Assembly (NCBI GenBank): GCA_902778995.1
Contig: CACYZW010000058.1
Coordinates: forward strand, 1 to 47,348
DNA from: an uncultured Eubacteriales bacterium
Lineage (GTDB): Bacteria > Bacillota > Clostridia > Christensenellales > Aristaeellaceae
Reading direction: 5' to 3'
Length of the DNA: 47,348 bases
Position numbers and translations under genes: made by a program. Positions 22,932-30,951 of this stretch are shown here, piece after piece (position 1 is the stretch's first letter; each line of letters begins with the position of its first letter). The notes under the pieces were generated by a model that was given only the letters and a program-made list of their open reading frames with translations, had not been told where the DNA came from and did no database searches.

Positions 22932-25388
22932 ATGCTTGAACGATCGACACTGACCACCTTCGAGGATTATGCCCTGCCCTTGTCCCGGCGGGCGTCTCCC
23001 GGCCCCTTCTTTGTCCGGGTGTGCGCCTGGTCGCCGCGGGTTCAGGAGGGCATATGGCGCTTTCACGAGATGGCCCGGCAGTGGGGCATCATCATAGAAA
23101 ACCGCATCTCCAACCCTGACGACGGTCAGATCGGTTATATGCAGGAAACGCTGGGCTCGGATTTTGAACCCACCGCCGCCTTTGCCGAGGACGCGCTGCG
23201 CCGGTGGATGCCCCGCATGTCGGACGCGAACCGACGCGGCTTCGCCGAGGCCCTGGAGCGGCAGTATGGGGAATTGAAGCGCCGGGGCAAGCCCGAAGGG
23301 GTATTGAAGAACCTGTACATCAAGCTGATGTGCTGGTTGTACTACCGCTTCGAGCGCCTGATGCCCCTGCTTGGGAAGGAGGACCTGCCCAAGCTGCTGT
23401 ACGTGGGCGAGGGCATCACCGCCCACGAGCTCACCATGCTCACGATGCTTTGCGAGATGGGCGCGGACGTGCTTTTGGTGCAGACGCGGGGGGATGAGGC
23501 GTATCTGCGCCTCGATCCGCAGTCCAAATGGAGCCAGCTGTATGCCGTGCCGGGGGGCGTTCCCTTTCCGCAGGATTTTTCCCTAAAAAAGCTGCGGAAG
23601 GAGATGAGCGCCACAGTTAACCCTCCGAATGTGCGGCCGGGCCCGTCTGCGCAGTCAAAGGAAAACGCTCCCGCAGGGGCGACGACGCGCCGCCCGCCCG
23701 AGCCGCCGGCGCGCAGCCGGACAGTGGGGAATAACCCTGTGGGATCGGCGACGCGCCGCCCGCCCACGACGCCTGTCAGCCCCTCGGCGCGCGGCAAAAT
23801 CGTTGCCGAGAACTACTTCGCTGCCCCCGCCCATGAGATGTGCACCAACGCATGGATGACCGAGGCGGACTATGGGCAGCTGCTGACCCCACCCCCATCC
23901 CGGGGGGACGATCCAAAGCTGTTCTACAACGGCTATATCCGGCTGAAGGGCGTGCGGGACAAGCTGGATTACCTGAACGATCTGCATCGCTTCTATCAAC
24001 AGCTGACGGCTGCGGGGCGCGCGGTGACGGCGGTGGACGGGCCGCTTCCCAAGCCTGAGCCGGATGAATTGAACGCGATACGCCGGCGCAGCCGCTACGC
24101 CTCGCCGGAGGAGATGATCGTGGATCTGGCGGGGAACCTGCCCGCCGACGCTGTCGACGAGCTGCAGCGGATGATGCAGCGGGCGTTCATCCAGGTCATG
24201 CGGTATGCGGCCGATGCCCAGCCCAACCCGAACCGGCTGCTGGTGTCGGGGGTGGTGCTGCTTTGCCGCATTCGCCGCTGGCACGGCGCGCTGTTCCGGG
24301 GCTGGAAGCCGAGGGATGTGCCCGTGTTCATACTGCTGGGCGGCTGTGCGGACGCAGACGACGCGCTGTACGTGCGCTGGCTGGCCCGCGTCCCGGCGGA
24401 CGTGCTGCTGCCGGTTCCGAACCTGGAAAAGCCCTGCGCCCTCGCGGACGATACCCTGCTGGAGCTGGAGGGCGAGGAATCGATGGCGGTGGCACATTTT
24501 CCCCGGGACGACGCCACGATGCGGCTGAGCACGATGGCCGCCCACGCAGAAAAGGATCTGGACACGCTGCTGTACGCCGATTCCGGCATCTACCGCAACC
24601 GCCAGTTCGCCAGGGGCAACGCCGTCACCCTGCGCACCACCTACGACGAGCTGTTCATCCTGTGGGATCAGGAACTGCGCTATCGGCCGGGGTTTGACGC
24701 CGGGGCGGATACGGTGAACATGCCGGTGCTCTACGCGAAGATATCCGGCGTGGAGGGCGGCAGGTTGCCCGAGTACTGGCAGAAGGTGCGCCAGCTCGCG
24801 GAGAAGGACGCGCTGTATGCGCGCCAGCTGCCCCTGCCCTGCGTGAAGGAGGAGGGCGCGTATCAGGCGATGGCCCAGAAGGCCCTGAACAACGGCAGGA
24901 TCAACCGGGAGGCGCTGAAGCGGGAGCGCCGCTATCCCTTCGGGCTGCTCCGTGAGGCATTGCAGGCGCACATCTTCGACAAGCTGCAGCTGATGCTGGA
25001 TCGCCGCCTGATAAGGGGCACGTTTGTGAACGGGACCGAATATACGGTGCTGTCCACGGCCTTGAGCATGGACAAGGAGCTGCTTCGGATGCTGCAGGCC
25101 TTCGACTTCACCCGCAGGAACCCCAAGGTGGTCTGTGTGGACGCCAGGGAGGGCGGCGCCTCGCTTCAGGACGCGATAATGTTGACGCTGCTGAACCTGA
25201 TCGGCTTCGATATCGCGCTGTTCGTGCCCACCGGCTATCAGACCATCGAACGGTTCCTGGCGGACAACCTGCCGGTGGAGCATCAGACCGGCGAATACAT
25301 CTACGACCTGACGACGCCGGAGCTGGACGCCATTCCTCAGGCGAAGCCCTCCGGATGGTTCGACTGGCTATTCAGAAGGGAGAGGTGA
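22932..25388 (+). CDS. YceG-like component of the Ter-associated system
   Basis: An 818-residue cytosolic protein without membrane segments. Position between TerD- and TelA-type genes and its overall character fit the YceG family of the Bacillus yceCDEFGHI operon (Pfam YceG_bac, a putative part of the Ter 'biosynthetic module'). I infer this mainly from context and cannot confirm it without a profile search. Recognisable sections are KLMCWLYYRFERLMPLLG and KLLYVGEGITAHELTML early on. Residues about 233-300 are a Pro/Arg-rich linker with the repeated unit ATRRPP, which looks disordered. The biochemical role is unknown. It ends 1 bp before the TelA-like start, so the two are translationally linked. 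Confidence 0.65.
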   Translation: MLERSTLTTFEDYALPLSRRASPGPFFVRVCAWSPRVQEGIWRFHEMARQWGIIIENRISNPDDGQIGYMQETLGSDFEPTAAFAEDALRRWMPRMSDANRRGFAEALERQYGELKRRGKPEGVLKNLYIKLMCWLYYRFERLMPLLGKEDLPKLLYVGEGITAHELTMLTMLCEMGADVLLVQTRGDEAYLRLDPQSKWSQLYAVPGGVPFPQDFSLKKLRKEMSATVNPPNVRPGPSAQSKENAPAGATTRRPPEPPARSRTVGNNPVGSATRRPPTTPVSPSARGKIVAENYFAAPAHEMCTNAWMTEADYGQLLTPPPSRGDDPKLFYNGYIRLKGVRDKLDYLNDLHRFYQQLTAAGRAVTAVDGPLPKPEPDELNAIRRRSRYASPEEMIVDLAGNLPADAVDELQRMMQRAFIQVMRYAADAQPNPNRLLVSGVVLLCRIRRWHGALFRGWKPRDVPVFILLGGCADADDALYVRWLARVPADVLLPVPNLEKPCALADDTLLELEGEESMAVAHFPRDDATMRLSTMAAHAEKDLDTLLYADSGIYRNRQFARGNAVTLRTTYDELFILWDQELRYRPGFDAGADTVNMPVLYAKISGVEGGRLPEYWQKVRQLAEKDALYARQLPLPCVKEEGAYQAMAQKALNNGRINREALKRERRYPFGLLREALQAHIFDKLQLMLDRRLIRGTFVNGTEYTVLSTALSMDKELLRMLQAFDFTRRNPKVVCVDAREGGASLQDAIMLTLLNLIGFDIALFVPTGYQTIERFLADNLPVEHQTGEYIYDLTTPELDAIPQAKPSGWFDWLFRRER

Positions 25389-25389
25389 C

Positions 25390-26523
25390 ATGGCGCTGAA
25401 TTTTGAACGTCCGGCCCAGGAGCTCAAGCCCGAGCTGACGCTGGAGCCGGTGGAGCTCAAGCCCTACGACATCATGGAGGACCGGGACAGGACGGTGGCG
25501 AAGCTGGTGGATTCCGAGGAGATCGACCGGCTCACCAGTCAGATCGACATCAACGACATGACCACCATCGTCACTTTCGGCGCAGAGACCGTGGAGGAGA
25601 TTTCGAAGGCCTCCGACGTGGTGCTGCGCAGCATGAACATGGGCCAGATGGACGAATCCAGCAAGATGCTGGAATCGCTGGCAAGGATCATGTCGAAGTT
25701 CGACATCGACGAATTCAAGGACAATCCCAAGTTGTTCGGGCGCCTGCTGGGCAATGTGCGGGGCCAGCTGGAGCGCATACTGACCAAGTACAACACCATG
25801 GGCGACGAGGTGGACAAGATCTACGTGCAGCTCAAGGGCTACGAGGCCGAGATCAAGCGCTCCAACCAGAAGCTGGAGCAGATGTTCCAGTCCAACGTGC
25901 AGTATTTCCATGAGCTGGAAAAGTACATCGTGGCCGGGGATCAGGGCTGCAAGGAGATCGACGACTACATGGCCCAGCGCCAGGCTGAGATGGAGCGCAC
26001 CGGCGATCAGTCCATATCCTTTGAGATACAGACGCTGCAGCAGGCGAAGAATATGCTGGAGCAGCGCACGCTGGACCTGCGCACCGCCGAGAGCGTGGCC
26101 CTGCAATCCATACCCATGCTCAAGGCCATGCAGTACAACAACATGAACCTTGTGCGCAAGATCAACTCGGCCTTCATCATCACGCTGCCCGTGTTCAAGC
26201 AAGCACTGGCCCAGGCCATCATGCTCAAGCGCCAGAAGCTGCAATCCGACGCCATGTCGGTGCTGGATCAGCGCACCAACGAGATGCTGCTCAAGAACGC
26301 CCGCAACACCGTCGCCCAGGCGAAGGCCACCGCCAAGCTGGCCAGCGCCCCGTCCATCCAGGCCGAGACCCTGGAAAAGACCTGGCACACCATTGTCGGC
26401 GGCATCGAGGAGACCCAGAAGCTCCAGGATTCCGCCAAGGCCCAGCGCAAACAGGATCAGGTGAAGCTGGAGAACATTCGCAAGGATTTCATGGCGAAGT
26501 ACAACATGCCCTCAGGCCGCTGA
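25390..26523 (+). CDS. TelA/KlaA-family toxic-anion resistance protein (YceH-like)
   Basis: A 377-residue, mostly helical and coiled-coil cytosolic protein of the TelA family. Typical features are VTFGAETVEEISKASDVVLR near residues 58-77, ARIMSKFDIDEFKD, and a long C-terminal helix region with NTVAQAKATAKLASAPSIQA. TelA proteins are linked to tellurite, antimicrobial-peptide and envelope stress resistance in Ter operons; their exact activity is not known. GGGAGAGG lies just before the ATG. It follows the YceG-like gene directly and precedes the TerA-like gene by 26 bp. Confidence 0.88.
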   Translation: MALNFERPAQELKPELTLEPVELKPYDIMEDRDRTVAKLVDSEEIDRLTSQIDINDMTTIVTFGAETVEEISKASDVVLRSMNMGQMDESSKMLESLARIMSKFDIDEFKDNPKLFGRLLGNVRGQLERILTKYNTMGDEVDKIYVQLKGYEAEIKRSNQKLEQMFQSNVQYFHELEKYIVAGDQGCKEIDDYMAQRQAEMERTGDQSISFEIQTLQQAKNMLEQRTLDLRTAESVALQSIPMLKAMQYNNMNLVRKINSAFIITLPVFKQALAQAIMLKRQKLQSDAMSVLDQRTNEMLLKNARNTVAQAKATAKLASAPSIQAETLEKTWHTIVGGIEETQKLQDSAKAQRKQDQVKLENIRKDFMAKYNMPSGR

Positions 26524-26549
26524 ACAATCCATGACAGGAGGTATGAATC

Positions 26550-27131
26550 ATGGCCGTCGAACTGAAAAAGGGACAAAAAGTCAATCTGAAAAAGAAGGTC
26601 TCCATTGGAGAAATCCTGATTAATCTGAATTGGGATCAGCCCAGAAAGCGCTTCCTGTTCACCCCCAAGCCCATCGACCTGGATCTGGGCTGCCTGTACG
26701 AGCTGAAAAACGGCCGCAAGGGTACGGTGCAGGCCCTGGGCAACGCCTTCGGCAATCTGAACGCCGAGCCCTGGATCGCCCTGGACGGCGACGACCGCAC
26801 CGGCGCGAACTCGGAAGGCGAGAACCTGCGCATTAACGGCGCGAAGATCGCCGACATCAGGCGGGTGCTGGTGTACACCTTCATCTATGAGGGCGCGGCC
26901 AACTGGCAGACCGCCAACGGCGTGGTCACGCTGCGCTATCCTGGCAACGAGGACATCATCGTTCGCATGGACGAGTACAACAACGCCCGCCGCATGTGCG
27001 CCATCGCGCTGCTGGAAAACAACGGCGACGACGGCTTCACTGTGGAAAAACAGGTGACCTTCTTCGACGGCCATCCCCAGATGGACAAGGCGTATAACTG
27101 GGGCTTGCGCTGGGTGCCGGGCAGGAAATAG
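26550..27131 (+). CDS. TerD-domain protein, TerA-like
   Basis: A 193-residue relative of TerD/TerA. It begins MAVELKKGQKVNLKKKV like TerD proteins and retains the acidic PIDLDLGCLYEL segment and a second acidic stretch (ALDGDDRTGANSEGENL). The C-terminal part (VYTFIYEGAANWQTANGVV) follows the TerA pattern. Such proteins are thought to bind Ca2+ and act with TelA and TerC proteins at the membrane. AGGAGG lies 9 bases before the ATG. Unlike the terD at 21232 it has no visible deletion. Confidence 0.82.
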   Translation: MAVELKKGQKVNLKKKVSIGEILINLNWDQPRKRFLFTPKPIDLDLGCLYELKNGRKGTVQALGNAFGNLNAEPWIALDGDDRTGANSEGENLRINGAKIADIRRVLVYTFIYEGAANWQTANGVVTLRYPGNEDIIVRMDEYNNARRMCAIALLENNGDDGFTVEKQVTFFDGHPQMDKAYNWGLRWVPGRK

Positions 27132-27168
27132 GTCGGAACCAGGAATGAGAGCGGGCCAATGCCCCGTA

Positions 27169-27186
27169 GCGGCGGCAATCCGCCGC
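27169..27186 (+). other. GC-only hairpin between the TerA-like and HPr genes
   Basis: GCGGCGG-CAAT-CCGCCGC, perfect 7-bp stem. A similar palindrome (GGCGGCAGTCCGCC) forms part of the terminator at 33928. Confidence 0.45.
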
Positions 27187-27225
27187 CGCCACACTATAAA
27201 CAACATCCTGTGGAGGACATCTTTC

Positions 27226-27483
27226 GTGCGATCATTCATGTACACCATCAAAGCGCCCGTGGGCATGCACGCCCGCCACGCCGGGCTTCTGGTGCAGGAG
27301 GCAAAGAAGTACGCCTCGGCGGTGACGTTTTCCCTGGGCGAACGCTCCGCCGACGCCAAGCGCATACTGAACCTGATGGGCCTGGGCGTGAAGCAGGGCG
27401 ATCTGGTGAAGCTGACCGTGGAGGGTGAGGACGAGGATCAGGCGGTATTGAAGCTCAAGGCGTTCATGTGGGAGAACTTCTGA
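27226..27483 (+). CDS. HPr-like phosphocarrier protein with Ser46 replaced by Arg
   Basis: An 85-residue HPr-fold protein. Starting from the GTG at 27226 (GGAGG 9 bases upstream) the catalytic histidine falls exactly at His15 (PVGMHARHAGLL), as in classic HPr; a start at the ATG of 27238 would break this numbering. The residue after the catalytic arginine is His18 instead of the usual Pro. At the HPr-kinase site the sequence is AK-R46-ILNLMGLG, so the regulatory Ser46 is lost. It is therefore likely to accept phosphate at His15 but not to take part in Ser46-based catabolite control. It closes the Ter locus; no PTS gene lies nearby. Confidence 0.87.
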   Translation: MRSFMYTIKAPVGMHARHAGLLVQEAKKYASAVTFSLGERSADAKRILNLMGLGVKQGDLVKLTVEGEDEDQAVLKLKAFMWENF

Positions 27484-27566
27484 GCACTGTCCCGGCCTGA
27501 AACATAACCTATCGAACAGATTATGACGTCCATTTAGCGCTTCGAGGGGCGTAATCCGTACAGCCC

Positions 27567-27599
27567 AACGTCCCGAATGCGCTTTGTGGGCGTTTTTTT
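27567..27599 (+). terminator. Intrinsic terminator of the Ter locus
   Basis: An AACG-CCC stem (one bulged T) pairs with GGGCGTT and runs into seven consecutive T residues (27593-27599). It lies about 85 bp after the HPr stop. Confidence 0.55.
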
Positions 27600-27677
27600 G
27601 GACACATTTTGCCGTATACTTTCCTCATAGGGACGCGAGCGGACAACTGCTCGCCTGCAATGGGGAGGTACGAAGTT

Positions 27678-27845
27678 ATGTATAAGGTCACCTATATGGT
27701 ACTCATCTGGAAGCGCAGCATCTTCGGCTTTTGGTACCCGGCGCCGACATTCCGCACGGCTCACGTGGACCGCGCTGCCGCCAAACGCCTGGGCCGCCTG
27801 TTCACCTTTGAGGACATGATGGGCGTCTCCCGGGCGGCCCAGTGA
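27678..27845 (+). CDS. Small hypothetical protein (55 residues)
   Basis: The frame opens with MYKVTYMVLIWKRSIFGFWY and is rich in aromatic and basic residues; the second half (HVDRAAAKRLGRLFTFED) looks like an amphipathic helix. GGGGAGG lies 10 bases before the ATG. No family is recognised. It is followed directly by another small frame whose Shine-Dalgarno overlaps its stop codon, so they may form a pair. Confidence 0.5.
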   Translation: MYKVTYMVLIWKRSIFGFWYPAPTFRTAHVDRAAAKRLGRLFTFEDMMGVSRAAQ

Positions 27846-27855
27846 GGTGGCGGAC

Positions 27856-28044
27856 ATGGACAAGCTGCAAAGCTGGCTTCAGCGCATCCAACAGCCCCCG
27901 CGCCGCGAGGTCGCCAACCTGGATTTCTGGGAATTGCTGTCCGAAACGCGAATCGCGCAGGAGGGGGGCGCAAGCGCGGAACGGCTCTGTGAAGGCAGAG
28001 GACAAAAGCGCTGTGAAGAATCACCGCGACGGCGGTTGGGGTGA
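27856..28044 (+). CDS. Small hypothetical protein (62 residues)
   Basis: The frame begins MDKLQSWLQRIQQPPRREVA and continues NLDFWELLSETRIAQEGG, a helical, charged protein. GAGGTGG overlaps the stop of the preceding small gene and lies 4 bases before the ATG; a GTG at 27847 is an alternative. No family is recognised. The region from 28045 to 28180 shows no further gene. Confidence 0.42.
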   Translation: MDKLQSWLQRIQQPPRREVANLDFWELLSETRIAQEGGASAERLCEGRGQKRCEESPRRRLG

Positions 28045-28180
28045 GCTTACATGTGGTTGTATTGATAAAGGGCGGGCTTTTCCATGGATTCACCCATGTC
28101 ATTGCCAAACGGCTTATGCGTCTTTGGCGAATGTGGAGGATTGTTTCAAATATGAATAATGAAAGACCCGCAACGACACC

Positions 28181-28210
28181 GCCGGGCCGCCCCATTCGGG
28201 GCGGCCCGGC
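28181..28210 (-). terminator. Hairpin at the end of the pot operon
   Basis: Perfect 13-bp GC-only stem with loop ATTC, about 30 bp beyond the potD stop. No clear U-run on the minus strand. Confidence 0.5.
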
Positions 28211-28242
28211 GCGCATTTCAAACCCTGTCTGTCGAATCCTGC

Positions 28243-29298
28243 TTACATCAGCACATCCATCCAGATGTCGTCGTACATATAGGCCACGTCGGAATTGTCC
28301 ACGTAGTATTCGCAGCGGGCGACCATCTCTTCGGTGGGGTTCATGGCGATGGAGGCCTTCTCCTCCTCGCTCAGGCCCTCCACGACCTGCTTGATGGGAG
28401 AGGAGTAGTAGATGTACTCCATGTTCTTCTGGGCGATGTCGGGGCGGCACATGAAGTTGATGAAGCACTCGGCGGCCTCCTGGTTCTGACTGGACTTGGG
28501 CACGCACATGCCGTCCACCCAGATGTTGCTGCCCTCGTCAGGGATGACGTAGGCCAGCTTGTCGTTCTTCTCCATGGCGTAAAGGGCGTCGCCGGAATAC
28601 ATGACGGCCATGGCGGCCTCGTTGCCGGCCATCATGTCCTTGGCCTGGTCCATGATGTAGCCGCCCACCACGCCGGAGTCCTTCTGGGCCATCAGCCATT
28701 CGCCGGCGGCGGCCAGCTCGTCCTGGTTGTGGCTGTTCATGGAATAGCCCAGGTTCTTGAGCGCCAGGCCCACGGTGTCGCGCACGGAGTCCATCATGAA
28801 GATCTTGCCGGCGTACTTCTCATTCAGCAGGTCGTTCCAGCTGGTGACGGGCTCTTCGACCATTTCGGTGTTCACCACGATGCCCAGGGTGCCCCACATG
28901 TAGGGGATGGAATGGGCGTTGCCGGGATCGTAGGCGGGATCCATCAGGCTGTCCAGCACGTTCGCCTTGTTGGGAATGTTGTCCAGGTTCAGCTCGGCCA
29001 GCAGGTCCTCCTTGATCAGGCGCTCGATCATATACTCGGAGGGGAATATGACGTCGTAGACCTCCGCGCCGGTGGAAAGGCGGGTGTACATGTCCTCGTT
29101 CTGGGAGAAGTTGACGTAGTTGACCTTGATGCCGGTCTCTTCCTCAAAGATTGTCAGTACCTCGGGGTCGATGTAGTCATACCAGTTGTAGACCTTGATC
29201 TCGGTGCCCGCGAAGGGCTTGTCGGCCTCGGCCAGGGCGGGGACGTACAGCGCGCCGATCAGCAGCGCGACCAGCAGGACAATGGCGATTTTCTTCAT
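28243..29298 (-). CDS. potD: Spermidine/putrescine-binding protein PotD
   Basis: A 351-residue exported substrate-binding protein. A signal peptide (MKKIAIVLLVALLIGALYVP, cut near PALAEA) has no lipobox cysteine, unusual for a Gram-positive binding protein, so membrane retention is uncertain. PotD marks are VYNWYDYIDPEVLTIFEEET, VFPSEYM-like IFPSEYMIERL, IPYMWGTLGIVVN, and the C-terminal NIWVDGMCVPKSSQN. It is last in the regulator-potABCD operon. GGAGGAAG lies 7 bases before the ATG. The gene is intact, although potA and potC are not. Confidence 0.92.
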   Translation of the reverse strand: MKKIAIVLLVALLIGALYVPALAEADKPFAGTEIKVYNWYDYIDPEVLTIFEEETGIKVNYVNFSQNEDMYTRLSTGAEVYDVIFPSEYMIERLIKEDLLAELNLDNIPNKANVLDSLMDPAYDPGNAHSIPYMWGTLGIVVNTEMVEEPVTSWNDLLNEKYAGKIFMMDSVRDTVGLALKNLGYSMNSHNQDELAAAGEWLMAQKDSGVVGGYIMDQAKDMMAGNEAAMAVMYSGDALYAMEKNDKLAYVIPDEGSNIWVDGMCVPKSSQNQEAAECFINFMCRPDIAQKNMEYIYYSSPIKQVVEGLSEEEKASIAMNPTEEMVARCEYYVDNSDVAYMYDDIWMDVLM

Positions 29299-29418
29299 GT
29301 CAGCTTCCTCCAGTATGGTTGTGTTATCTATGCAAACCCCGGAAAGGGGGGTGTGCGGCAGAGCCGGGTGCGTAAAGTTGGGCGTTGGTAATATTATCCA
29401 TGCTCTTTACGCTGTATC

Positions 29419-30127
29419 CTATAGTTCCTCCAGGTTCGTGCGCTTGTTGATGAGCACCAGCAGCAGCAGTATCGTCACGAACATCAGCGTGGACAGCGCG
29501 TACATCGTGGGCTTGACGCCCAGCTTGGTGGAGCTGTACACGATGCGGGACAGGTTCGGGTACATGTCGGAGGACGTGAAGTAGGAGATGACGAAGTCGT
29601 CCAGCGACATGGTGAAGGCAGCCCAGGTCCAGCGCCGCCTCGTACAGGTTCGGGTTCATCTGCTTGAGCTTCGGCATCACCGAGAACAGCACGTAGGGGA
29701 TGTCGAAGGCGATGTGCGCCATGATCATCGTCCCCTTGCCCAGGGGCACCTTGGCGAATATGAACATCAGCATCAGCGAAACGCCGGTGACGATGTCCGG
29801 GGTGGTCATGGGCAGGTAGGACACGTTGATAAGGGCGTTGGCCATGCCGGTGTTCATGCTGTGCATGCCGATGGCCCCCAGGGTCCCGATGATGGTGGAG
29901 ACCACCGTGGCGATCACGGCTACCTCCAGCGTGGTCCTCAGCGCGCCCAGGATCACCGGGTCGTGGAACAGCTGAGCGTACCAGCTCAGCGTAAAGCCCG
30001 TCCACTGGCTGCGGGACACCGAGGCGTTGAAGCTCAGCGCGATCATCACCAATATCGGCGCGTACAGGAAGATCAGCACCAGGGCCATCCAGACGGTGCG
30101 AAAGACGTGGGACTTCTTCTCTTTCAT
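29419..30127 (-). pseudogene. potC: PotC-type permease, internal deletion with frameshift
   Basis: The inner-membrane subunit of the polyamine ABC importer. The N-terminal 180 residues read normally (SFNASVSRSQWTGFTLSWYA, YLPMTTPDIVTGVSLML) to YEAALDLGC. About 25 residues containing the EAA-loop end (normally the segment after DLG) are missing near 29620, and the rest continues in another frame with AFTMSLDDFVISYFTSSDMY. The loop is the contact with PotA, so the product would not couple to ATP hydrolysis. The start ATG overlaps the potB stop (TAATG). Decay or an assembly fault are both possible. Confidence 0.78.
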
Positions 30128-30951
30128 TACCACATGCCGCCTCCTTCACTGTCCGGGTCCACCTTGCGCAGGAAGCCTATGGAGATCAGTATCAGCACCA
30201 GCATCATCAGCGAGAACGAGCTGCCGATGTTCCAGCGGTTGGGATTGGAGGACTGGTTGAAGATGTAGTCGATCAAATCGCCCGCCAGCCGCAGCTTGCC
30301 GTTGGACAGAAGCGTGGAGATGGCGAAGGACGTGACCGCCGGCATGAACACCATCGTCACGCCGGACACGATGCCGGGCACCGACATGGGAATCACCACG
30401 CGGGTCATCACCCGCAGGGGATTGCAGCCAAGGTCCTCGGCGGCCTCGATCACCGAATAATCCATCTTTTTAAGCACCGTGTAGATGGGCAGCACCATGA
30501 AGGGCAGGTAGTTGTACACCAGGCCCATCAGCACCGCGCCCTCTGTGCCGATGATCTTGAGCTTGCCCAGCCCAAGGGCCTGGAGCGCGGCGTTCAGCAC
30601 GCCGTTGTCGTCCAGCAGGGTCATCATGGCATAGGTGCGCAGCAGCAGGTTCATCCACATGGGCAGCAATATCAGCACGACGAGGCTCTGGGCGTGGTTG
30701 AAGCCCCGGCCCGCCAGAAACCATGCCGTGGGATAGCCGATCACCAGGCACAGCGCCGTGCAGTACAGCGCCAGCTTCAGGCTGCGCAGTATGACGCCCA
30801 TGTAGCGGGGCTTGATGAACTCCTGGAAGTTGGCCAGGGTGAAGGTGCCCTCGGGGGTGGTGAAGGCGTACCAGCACACGAACAGCAGGGGCACCACCGC
30901 GAACAGCAGCATCCACAGCGCGTAGGGCGTGGCGTACCAGGAACGCTTCAT
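30127..30951 (-). CDS. potB: PotB-type polyamine permease subunit
   Basis: A 274-residue inner-membrane protein with six hydrophobic segments, beginning [17 protein letters not shown]. The EAA-type loop [20 protein letters not shown] is complete. It forms the channel with PotC. The start overlaps the potA stop (ATGA) behind AGGAGGAGG, and its own stop overlaps the potC start (TAATG), so translation of the operon is coupled. Confidence 0.92.
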   Translation of the reverse strand: MKRSWYATPYALWMLLFAVVPLLFVCWYAFTTPEGTFTLANFQEFIKPRYMGVILRSLKLALYCTALCLVIGYPTAWFLAGRGFNHAQSLVVLILLPMWMNLLLRTYAMMTLLDDNGVLNAALQALGLGKLKIIGTEGAVLMGLVYNYLPFMVLPIYTVLKKMDYSVIEAAEDLGCNPLRVMTRVVIPMSVPGIVSGVTMVFMPAVTSFAISTLLSNGKLRLAGDLIDYIFNQSSNPNRWNIGSSFSLMMLVLILISIGFLRKVDPDSEGGGMW

